NCBI GenBank assembly: GCA_002722885.1
Contig: PBNE01000002.1
Location: forward strand, 248,001 to 312,000
Length of the DNA: 64,000 bases
Direction: 5' to 3'
Source: Rhodospirillaceae bacterium
Lineage (GTDB): Bacteria; Pseudomonadota; Alphaproteobacteria; SP197
Below are positions 17,415 to 24,351 of this stretch, in pieces. Position numbers and translations under genes: made by a program. Position 1 is the first letter of the stretch. Each line of letters opens with the position of its first letter. Below the pieces are notes generated by a model that worked only from the letters and a program-made list of their open reading frames with translations, did not search any database and was not told the origin of the DNA.

Positions 17415-18671
17415 TCAGTGGCCGACACTGGCGGCACCCTTTTCACCGACCAGTTTGAAGTCGTGATAACGCTGCAGCGCGAAGGGTGCGATGGTCTCAG
17501 GCACCTTACCGGTGGCAAGCATCTCGGCGTTGCGCTTGCCGCAGACCGGCGTGGCCTTAAAGCCCCAGGTGCCCCAGCCTGCATCGATGTAATAGTTGTC
17601 GACCGGCGTCTCGCCCATGATCGGGGCGAAGTCCGGCGTCATGTCGGTCATACCGGCCCACTGGCGCAGGAGTTTCACCTCGCCGATGTAAGGCAGTAGT
17701 TCCATCATGTGCATCATCAGACCCTCCTTGAAGTCGAGGGTCGAACGGGTCTGGTAGACACCATAGGGATCGGTCGAACCGCCCATGACCAGCTCGCCGC
17801 GCGAGGACTGGCTGACATAGACGTGCAGGCTGCCCGACACGACGATGGCGTCGAGAAACGGCTTGAGCGGCTGGCTCACACAGGCCTGCAAGGGAATGGT
17901 CTTGAGCGGCAGCTTGAAGCCCGCCATGTCCGAGACCACGCCCGACATGCCGGCGACGCACTGGATCACCTTGCCCGCCTTGATCGTGCCGCGCGTGGTC
18001 TTCACGCCGGCCACCTTGCGCGGGCTGCCGTTCGCCTTGGTGATCTCGAAGCCGGTCACTTCGGTCTTTTGGTGGATGTGCACGCCCCGCTTGGCGGCAC
18101 CGGCGCCATAGCCCCAGGCCACCGCATCATGGCGCGCAATGGCGCCGGGCTGGTGATAGAGCGCACCCATGATCGGATAACGAACGTCTTCGGAGTAGTT
18201 CAGCTCCGGCACCAGCTTCATGAGGTCGTCGCGCAGCACCAGTTCGGACTGGATGCCGAAGTGCTTGTTGACCTCGGCGCGCCAGCGCATCGTCCGGACC
18301 GCGCTGTCGGTGTGGGCCAGCGTGTAGTGACCACGCTCCGAATACATGAGATTCATGTCGAAGTCGTTGGCGAGGTCCTTATAGAGGTTCACCGACTCGT
18401 CGTAGAACTTCACGCCTTCGGGCGTCAGGTAGTTCGAGCGGATGATGGTGGTGTTCCGGCCGGTGTTGCCGCCGCCGATGTAACCCTTGTCGAGCACCGC
18501 GACATTGGTGATGCCGTGGTCGACCGCTAGGTAGTAGGCCGTCGCGAGGCCGTGGCCACCGCCGCCCACGATCACGATGTCATAGGAGTCCTTGAGGTCC
18601 CTGGCGCCGGGCAGCGCACGGGGCACAGGATGACCCTTGTTGAGACCGAATTTTAGCAATCCGAACGGCAT
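17415..18671 (-). CDS. soxB: Sarcosine oxidase beta subunit
   Basis: 418 residues, a DAO-family flavoprotein that carries out sarcosine oxidation in the heterotetramer. The dinucleotide-binding loop VGGGGHGLATAYYL is at 35-48 and IGGGNTGRNTTIIRSNYL near 65-82. ARHDAVAWGYG places His181 at the position that corresponds to the covalent-FMN His of the family. GWGTWGFKATPVCG near the C-terminus is the usual FAD contact. It is the first gene of the operon. A close paralogue is encoded at 51271-52524, colinear without gaps over the first 190 residues. Confidence 0.93.
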   Translation of the reverse strand: MPFGLLKFGLNKGHPVPRALPGARDLKDSYDIVIVGGGGHGLATAYYLAVDHGITNVAVLDKGYIGGGNTGRNTTIIRSNYLTPEGVKFYDESVNLYKDLANDFDMNLMYSERGHYTLAHTDSAVRTMRWRAEVNKHFGIQSELVLRDDLMKLVPELNYSEDVRYPIMGALYHQPGAIARHDAVAWGYGAGAAKRGVHIHQKTEVTGFEITKANGSPRKVAGVKTTRGTIKAGKVIQCVAGMSGVVSDMAGFKLPLKTIPLQACVSQPLKPFLDAIVVSGSLHVYVSQSSRGELVMGGSTDPYGVYQTRSTLDFKEGLMMHMMELLPYIGEVKLLRQWAGMTDMTPDFAPIMGETPVDNYYIDAGWGTWGFKATPVCGKRNAEMLATGKVPETIAPFALQRYHDFKLVGEKGAASVGH

Positions 18672-18934
18672 GAAAACTCTCCCGGCACGGGCATGAGGCG
18701 CAGGGCGGACGTGGCACGTGACACCAGCAACCGACCATTACGAAGCGATCTGCGGTTTAGACCAGCACCGCGTGGCTGTCCATGCTGCGCAGAACCTTTT
18801 TTGGACCAAATCCATACCAAATTCATCCAATAAGAACCGTAGGCGCGGCCACCTGCCCTCATGTTGCCGCGATCATGAAACAGACAGAATGCTGCTCTTG
18901 AACCGACCCCTCAAAGACGCGACAAGGCTCCATC
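18672..18934. other. Divergent intergenic region, soxB / TPR gene
   Basis: 263 bases that must contain the promoters of the sox operon (minus) and the TPR gene (plus). The stretch at 18797-18840 is AT-rich against the local average. I see no convincing sigma-70 hexamers at standard spacing and no repeat. Confidence 0.4.
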
Positions 18935-19873
18935 ATGCTGCGTTTCCTTGCCACCCTTCTGATCGTCGCCCTGACGCTTGTGCATCCCGCCCTTGCTGAC
19001 ATCGACGCCGACATCCAGGCAGCCGATCTGTCGGCGCAATCAGGTGACTTCGAGGGATCCCGCGCGATCCTGACCCGACTGATCGAATCCGGCGAGCTTG
19101 ATGCCGAGCGCCAGGCCGTGATGCTGCACAGCCGCGGCACCATCGAGCAGATTCTCGGCAACCCCGAAGCAGCGATCGAGGATTTCAACAGGGCTATCAC
19201 ACTCTCGGCGACCTACACTGATGCGCTCTACAACAGGGGTGTGGCCCTGATGGCGGTGGGCCGGCCGGCTGATGCCGCCAATGATTTCGCCGCCGTGTTG
19301 CGCGAGGAGCCCGATGCCGTCGATGCCTATGCCGTTCTGGCCGAAGCCCAGCTTGAGATGGGCCTGCTGGATCAGGCCGTGGCCAACCTCGACCACGCCC
19401 TAGCCCTGGCGCCGGGCGAAGGTTTCCTGCTGGTCGCGCGTGCCCATGCCCGTCGCCTGAACGGCGACATGACGGGCGCGATCATCGACTACGACAACGC
19501 GCTCGCCTACTTCGGAGCCGACCCTCAGATCTATTTCGAGCGTGGCCGCACACGGTATGCCGATGGAGACCAGTCCGGCGCGCTGGAGGACCTCAACCGT
19601 GCCCTGGAGCTCGATCCCCTATGGGTCGAACCGATGATCGAGCGAGCCTTTCTGTTCATGGATTACGGCGAGATCAGTCTTGCACTGGCCGATTTCAACG
19701 ATGTTCTGGCCCGTTCACCCGAGCATCCTCTGGCTCTGTTCGGCCGTGCTGTGGCCCACGCCGAAACCGGCGACATCGCCGCCGCCGACGAGGATTTCAT
19801 GATGGCCTATGCCATGGGCATGAGCCACCCGATCCTCGACGAACGCCTGCGCGAACTCGGTGTGATCGAGTAA
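18935..19873 (+). CDS. Exported tetratricopeptide repeat protein
   Basis: 312 residues. A signal peptide is clear at 1-21 (hydrophobic core FLATLLIVALTLV, cleavage after PALA). The remainder is a run of about seven TPR units from residue 25 to 295; the recurring pattern is clear in AIEDFNRAITLSATYTDALYNRG (helix pair, 70-92) and ALEDLNRALELDPLW. Such proteins act as periplasmic scaffolds and no catalytic motif is seen. It stands alone, divergent from the sox operon, and its stop is followed within five bases by a long AT-rich hairpin. Confidence 0.8.
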   Translation: MLRFLATLLIVALTLVHPALADIDADIQAADLSAQSGDFEGSRAILTRLIESGELDAERQAVMLHSRGTIEQILGNPEAAIEDFNRAITLSATYTDALYNRGVALMAVGRPADAANDFAAVLREEPDAVDAYAVLAEAQLEMGLLDQAVANLDHALALAPGEGFLLVARAHARRLNGDMTGAIIDYDNALAYFGADPQIYFERGRTRYADGDQSGALEDLNRALELDPLWVEPMIERAFLFMDYGEISLALADFNDVLARSPEHPLALFGRAVAHAETGDIAAADEDFMMAYAMGMSHPILDERLRELGVIE

Positions 19874-19878
19874 ATCTG

Positions 19879-19916
19879 CATCATTTTTGCAAAGTATCTT
19901 GTTTGCAAAAATGATG
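19879..19916. terminator. Perfect 15-bp AT-rich inverted repeat after the TPR gene
   Basis: CATCATTTTTGCAAA (19879-19893) and TTTGCAAAAATGATG (19902-19916) are perfect inverted complements with an 8-base loop. The hairpin begins five bases after the TPR stop. It lacks a downstream T-run, so it could be a terminator, a processing site or an operator for the SDR gene that follows (ATG at 19958). The sequence is much more AT-rich than the surroundings. Confidence 0.5.
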
Positions 19917-19957
19917 ATGGCTTCATCATCCTTCGCAACAAAGGAGGCAATCTCAGG

Positions 19958-20956
19958 ATGGGCACGTCAGCCGAAAACGTGGTGAGAGAGGCGGGAGCAC
20001 CGGGCAATGCGCCGCTTGCCGGCCGTACCTTTGTGGTCACCGGCGCGGGCCGCGGCCTGTGTGTGGCCTTTGCGATGGTGTTTGCCGATGCCGGCGCCGA
20101 CCTGTTGTTGACCGGCCGCGACCTCGGTCATCTGGAAGCGGTGCGCGTTACCGTGGGCCGGCGGAGCGGAAGAACCGCCACGATCACAGCCCTCGATCTG
20201 GCCGATCCGTTGAATGCAGCAAAGAAGATGCGCAGCCTCGCCCATACCTCTCCGGGGATTGACGGTCTGATCAACAGCGGAGCGGCATGGCAATCAGGAG
20301 CCTTGCTGGACCACGAAAACGCTGAAATTGCCGGCGTGATCGCCTCTCACATTGCCGGCACACTCCTGGTGACCCGCTCACTCGCGCCGGCACTTCTCAC
20401 CGCTCCCCGCGGGGATGTGGTTAACATCGTCTCGATCTCGGGATTACCCAACACCCCGCTCTCGGGCGCCTCACCGGCCTTCCATGCCGGCAAGCACGGA
20501 CAGGCCGAGCTGAGTGATGCACTGCGTCAGAGCTTTGCCCGCAGCAGCTTCCGCGTCACGGCTCTCTATCCACCTGACCTCGACACCATGACTCCTGAGG
20601 ACGACGCTTGGCACTTGACGCCGACACAGGCGGTCTCATCCCTGACAACAACAGCACAACCGCCTAACCGTCCCGTCAAACTGTCCTACATGTTCCACTC
20701 GCGCGGCACGAAGAGGCCATCGGCGGCGAACCGTGTCTTGGCATCGGGATCGTCGTGCAACACCTCGCCGAGGCGACGCATCACCAGGCCAAACGAGCTC
20801 TGGGTCCAGTACCAGCGCCGAATCGCAAAGGGTGCATCGCCGCTCCGATGGGCCGCGGTCTGTGAGAAGGCGTCGGTCAGATCCTGCGAACCATGCTTGA
20901 TTACAAAGGCCCGCTCGCGCTTGGGAATGTTGTCGGTGGGGCCTTCCAGCAGATAA
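19958..20956 (+). CDS. Degenerate short-chain dehydrogenase/reductase
   Basis: The strong ribosome binding site AAAGGAGG lies ten bases before the ATG. Residues 23 to about 230 follow the SDR fold, but key residues are altered. The cofactor loop is TGAGRGLC instead of TGxxxGxG, NSGA replaces NNAG, and the catalytic YxxxK is FHAGK (Phe for Tyr). From about codon 240 the frame runs 271 bases antisense through the 3' end of the selenoprotein-like gene and no longer resembles an SDR, which suggests loss of the native stop or a frameshift near 20660-20690. It is probably a non-catalytic or decaying SDR. Confidence 0.5.
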   Translation: MGTSAENVVREAGAPGNAPLAGRTFVVTGAGRGLCVAFAMVFADAGADLLLTGRDLGHLEAVRVTVGRRSGRTATITALDLADPLNAAKKMRSLAHTSPGIDGLINSGAAWQSGALLDHENAEIAGVIASHIAGTLLVTRSLAPALLTAPRGDVVNIVSISGLPNTPLSGASPAFHAGKHGQAELSDALRQSFARSSFRVTALYPPDLDTMTPEDDAWHLTPTQAVSSLTTTAQPPNRPVKLSYMFHSRGTKRPSAANRVLASGSSCNTSPRRRITRPNELWVQYQRRIAKGASPLRWAAVCEKASVRSCEPCLITKARSRLGMLSVGPSSR

Positions 20957-21879
20957 GATACAAATATCTCACCCAGCTCTTCGAGCGACCGGCCCACCAG
21001 ACCGAAGGTCGACCAGCCGTGCGCACGGGTCGCTTCGGCATGGAGCGGCGCCAGGGCGGCGAGGTCATACCGGAACCGGTTGACAAGCTCAGCATCGGAA
21101 ACGGTGTCCTCGACCGGCTCGATATACCAGGACGGCGACCATGTCTCAGGATCGGCCGTCGGCGGCGGCTCCTCTTCATAAGTCTCCAGGACGAGTCCGG
21201 TCGGGCGGCCCAGAAGATCGAGAGCCGCGCGCAGCACACGCGTCTGCAGCGCCGGATTGTTCGGCGCACCGAAAGTGCGGCCATACCAGTAGGGCACCCA
21301 GATCGCGCGCGGCGGCTTCTGGCCTTCGGCATGGCGATACACCAGCGCGACCAGCGTGGTCGCAAGGCCTGCCCGTTCGAACACATGTGCCAACACGCTC
21401 ACGGCGCGCGTACACGCGGGTCAGACCGGGGCCAGAACCACCGTGTTGACGCCCTCGGCCTTCATGGCCGCTATCGCCGATTCGGCATGGGGCAGAAACT
21501 TCTCTGGGGCGCTGGAGCCCCCCATAAACGAATAGTGTGTCGGCGCCAGGGACCCCAGAACACCCTCATCAACCAGCTCGTTGAGACGGTCGAAGGGCAG
21601 GTAGAGATTGCGGTCCTGCATGAAGCCGCTCCGATCGAAGTTGGTCGAAGCATGGCTGACGCGAAAGCTCTGCTGGTCACTGGAAAAGCTGCGCCAGTCG
21701 TGATCGTTCCAGGCGAAGGGTTTGTCGTCAGGCTTGTGGACGCCCGCCGACGACACCAGAGCCACGCGCCGTTCCTTCGGCGGCGGGGGTGTCACCCAGG
21801 GCTGGTCGTCGAACGCGACGAACCCGTAGTTGGCGAATGAGGTTCGGGACACCTCACTCAAATCACTCCATCTGACCAC
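20686..21879 (-). CDS. GrdB-like selenoprotein (glycine/sarcosine/betaine reductase B family), in-frame UGA
   Basis: One gene of 397 residues read through an in-frame TGA at 21421-21423 (codon 153). Upstream, residues 1-152 contain GVLGSLAPTHYSFMGG near 106-121 and end VVLAPV. Directly after the TGA the same frame continues PACTRAVSVLAHVFERAG, giving PV-U-PACT. GrdB-family proteins have selenocysteine in this place followed by xxC, so the two halves form a UxxC redox motif. The downstream half runs to 20686 without further stops. A GTG start at 21879 follows GAGGAG by six bases. The function is unknown; aerobic GrdB-like proteins are probably oxidoreductases rather than true glycine reductases. 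It converges on the degenerate SDR. Confidence 0.75.
21393..21423 (-). promoter_or_regulatory. Sec-UGA codon with candidate bacterial SECIS stem
   Basis: On the minus strand the TGA at 21423-21421 is followed, nine bases later, by ACGCGC and GCGUGU (21411-21406 and 21398-21393). These can pair as a six-bp stem (one G-U) around a seven-base loop, GCCGUGA. The loop begins 16 bases after the UGA and starts with G, compatible with bacterial SECIS geometry. This is a hand fold only. Confidence 0.45.
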
Positions 21880-21933
21880 GGTCTCACTCCTCTCAATCGC
21901 GACAACTCTAGAGGTGCCTGAGGCTGTGGCAAC

Positions 21934-22872
21934 TCACGTTCGCGAGGACCGTCTCCAGCGTGGCAGCTTGCCCTCGAGCGCGAGGATGCTGACGATCACA
22001 AGGCCCGCACCGGCAAGCTGTTCGAGGCTCATGCGTTCACCGAGCAGGAGGGCGGCAAGACCGAGAGTCGCCACGGGACCGACGGTGGATATGAGCGCCG
22101 AGCGGGATGCCCCGACACGCCGGATGCCTTCGGTCACCAGCAGGAACGGCACGACCGAACAGAAGACCGCCATCGCCAGGATCATGGCAAAGGCCGGCCA
22201 GCCGGTCGCCAGGGAATCCAGCGGCGTGGTCACCAGAAAATGCCCGTCGATGCCCAGGGTGGCGCCGGCAACCGCTGCGAGCGCCATCCGCGCACTGCCC
22301 AGCCTGGGACCCAACGCCTGGTTCACCATGAAGTAGAGCGAAAACGCAAAGGCCGAGGCAATGGCGTAGAGCCCGCCTTCGAGGTTGACAAAGAACACAC
22401 GTGCGTCGGTGATGCCCATAACCATGAGGATCCCGGCCTCGGCAAGCAGCAGCGCGATGGTCTGACGTCGCGGCGGCAAACGTCTGCGGCGCAGGCTGTC
22501 GAGCAGCAGCACGAACACCGGGAAGCTGAACAGAAGCACGCGCTCGACCGAGACATCGATCAGTTCGAGTGCGGTGAAGTCGAGAAGGCCTGCGATGTAG
22601 TAACCCATCAGCCCGCCAGCCATCCCGATGGCGAAATCACGCCATGGCATCCTCAGGGCAGAGAAGCTTCCTTTCAGAATCAGGGCGATGCCCACAAGCA
22701 TGGGCAGGGTGAGGCTGTAGCGAATTGCCAGCAGAGTCGCGACATCAACGCCTTCGGCGAAGATGTACTTGGCGAGAATGCCTTTGAGCGATAGCGCCAG
22801 GGCCGAGGTGATGACACAGGCGATCCCGATCAGCTCGCGCCGCCGGTCCTCCGGTTCTGCAACCGAGACCAC
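21934..22872 (-). CDS. EamA/DMT-family permease
   Basis: 312 residues with ten hydrophobic segments arranged as two EamA repeats (about 12-145 and 160-300), the drug/metabolite transporter fold of the inner membrane. The second repeat ends LGLAALLLGERMSLEQLAGAGLVI, a typical EamA pattern. GTG is the start codon, one base after the HIT gene stop, so the two are co-transcribed. The substrate cannot be inferred. A second, more distant EamA gene is at 56534-57454. Confidence 0.85.
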   Translation of the reverse strand: MVSVAEPEDRRRELIGIACVITSALALSLKGILAKYIFAEGVDVATLLAIRYSLTLPMLVGIALILKGSFSALRMPWRDFAIGMAGGLMGYYIAGLLDFTALELIDVSVERVLLFSFPVFVLLLDSLRRRRLPPRRQTIALLLAEAGILMVMGITDARVFFVNLEGGLYAIASAFAFSLYFMVNQALGPRLGSARMALAAVAGATLGIDGHFLVTTPLDSLATGWPAFAMILAMAVFCSVVPFLLVTEGIRRVGASRSALISTVGPVATLGLAALLLGERMSLEQLAGAGLVIVSILALEGKLPRWRRSSRT

Positions 22873-22873
22873 G

Positions 22874-23248
22874 CTAAGTGGCGATCAGCGGCCCGAGATT
22901 CTTGCCCGCCAGAATATGAACGTGAAAGTGCGGGACCAGCTGTCCACTCGCGGTACCCTGATTGGCGATCAGGCGGTGGCCCTCGGCAGCTACACCGAGG
23001 TCGCTGCAAATGGCCGTGACCGCGCGCCAGAACGCGACAATCTCCTCGTCGCTGGCATCGCGATGGAAATCGTCATGGGCGATGTAGCGACCCTTGGGGA
23101 TGACCAGGACATGAACCGGCGCCTGCGGCGCAATATCGTTGAAGGCCAGAACATGCTCGTCCTCGTAGACGGTGGTGTTCGGCAGCTCCCCGAGAAGGAT
23201 CTTTGCGAAGATGTTGTCGTCGTCATAGGTCTCGAAATCCATGGTCAT
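22874..23248 (-). CDS. HIT family (Hint-like) nucleotide-binding protein
   Basis: 124 residues. The histidine triad PHFHVHIL near residues 108-115 is the catalytic HxHxH motif of Hint-type nucleoside phosphoramidases. NIFAKILLGELP near 12-23 and APVHVLVIPKGRY near 44-56 are the other family signatures. It is probably a housekeeping purine phosphoramidate hydrolase. Its stop is one base from the DMT permease start, and it lies 68 bases after the aldo/keto reductase stop, all in the same direction. Confidence 0.92.
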   Translation of the reverse strand: MTMDFETYDDDNIFAKILLGELPNTTVYEDEHVLAFNDIAPQAPVHVLVIPKGRYIAHDDFHRDASDEEIVAFWRAVTAICSDLGVAAEGHRLIANQGTASGQLVPHFHVHILAGKNLGPLIAT

Positions 23249-23316
23249 GGCCCAGTCCTCAGCTCACGCCCTGTCCATACCCCGGAACGTCGCGGGGAGT
23301 CACGGGCATGTCGACG

Positions 23317-24150
23317 TCACAGAATTCCGAGAGGCTGCTTCGACGACGGTGGCGGAAAGGCACGGTCGAGGGCGGCAAGGTCGTCTTCATCAAGTTCGAG
23401 GCGGGCCGCGTCATGGTTCGCGGTGATGTGTTCAGGATGGGACGCTTTGGGGATTGCAATGAGATCATCACGGCGCAGGACCCAGGCTAGCATGATCTGT
23501 GCGGCTGTTACGCCGTGACGCTGCGCTACAGGGTCGAGTTCCAGATGACCGACACGACGCCCCTGTTCCAGCGGCGAATAGGCCATCGCCGGCAGGCTTC
23601 GGCCCTTCATCCATGGCAGGAGATCATACTCGGGCCCGCGCCGGGTGATGTTGTAAAGAATTTGGTTGGTGGCGCAGGCACTGCCGCCCGGCGCCTGCCA
23701 CATCTCCTTCATGTCGGCCGTGTCGAAGTTCGACACGCCCCAGCGCAGAATCATGCCGTCGGCCACCAGTTGCTGAAACCCGGAAATGGTCTCGGCGATG
23801 GGTGTGCTGCCCGGCCAATGAAGAAGATAAAGGTCGATCCGATCGGTCCCCAGCCGCCACAGGCTGCGCTCACAGGCGTCGATGACGCCCTGGCGCGTGG
23901 CGTTGTGCGGATAGACCTTGGAGACGATGAACGCCTCGTCACGCCGCCCTGCCAGAGCCTTGCCGACAATCTCCTCGGCACCACCCTCGCCATACATCTC
24001 CGCGGTGTCGATCAGTGTCATGCCGAGATCGAGCGCCCGGCCGACCGCTGCGATCTCGCGCGAAGCCTCGGACGCAACCTCTCCCATACGCCAGGTCCCG
24101 AATCCCAACTGCGGAACCGCGGTGCCGTCGGGGAGTGAAACAGTTTTCAT
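23317..24150 (-). CDS. Aldo/keto reductase
   Basis: 277 residues from ATG 24150 (MKTVSLPDG); a TTG at 24177 is possible but less likely. The NAD(P)H-dependent TIM-barrel reductase has its catalytic tetrad visible: Asp and Tyr in DTAEMYGEG near 51-59, Lys in FIVSKVYPHN near 81-90 and His in LLHWPGS near 113-119. GVSNFD near 143 and IPKASHPEHI near 236-245 complete the NADP site. The natural substrate is unknown. Confidence 0.9.
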   Translation of the reverse strand: MKTVSLPDGTAVPQLGFGTWRMGEVASEASREIAAVGRALDLGMTLIDTAEMYGEGGAEEIVGKALAGRRDEAFIVSKVYPHNATRQGVIDACERSLWRLGTDRIDLYLLHWPGSTPIAETISGFQQLVADGMILRWGVSNFDTADMKEMWQAPGGSACATNQILYNITRRGPEYDLLPWMKGRSLPAMAYSPLEQGRRVGHLELDPVAQRHGVTAAQIMLAWVLRRDDLIAIPKASHPEHITANHDAARLELDEDDLAALDRAFPPPSSKQPLGIL

Positions 24151-24351
24151 GAAAGGTTCCGCTGCTGACCGTCCCAAGGATGACTGCAGTGGCTTGACGT
24201 GTCACGCAGCGTCGAGCGTATAGCCGGCCGAGCGAACCGGTCAGAATCAGAACCGCAAAACCCAGGGCTTCGGCCCCGAACAAGGGAGCAAGCAGCCGCA
24301 GCCCCACCCGTTTCAGGGCGCGGCGTGCATCAAGGCCGCCGACCGGCACGG

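Noticed and set aside
16937..17584. A 215-residue minus-strand frame overlapping soxD, the membrane protein and soxB
   Set aside because: It is Arg/Ser/Pro-rich, out of frame with three better supported genes and has no homologue-like motif.
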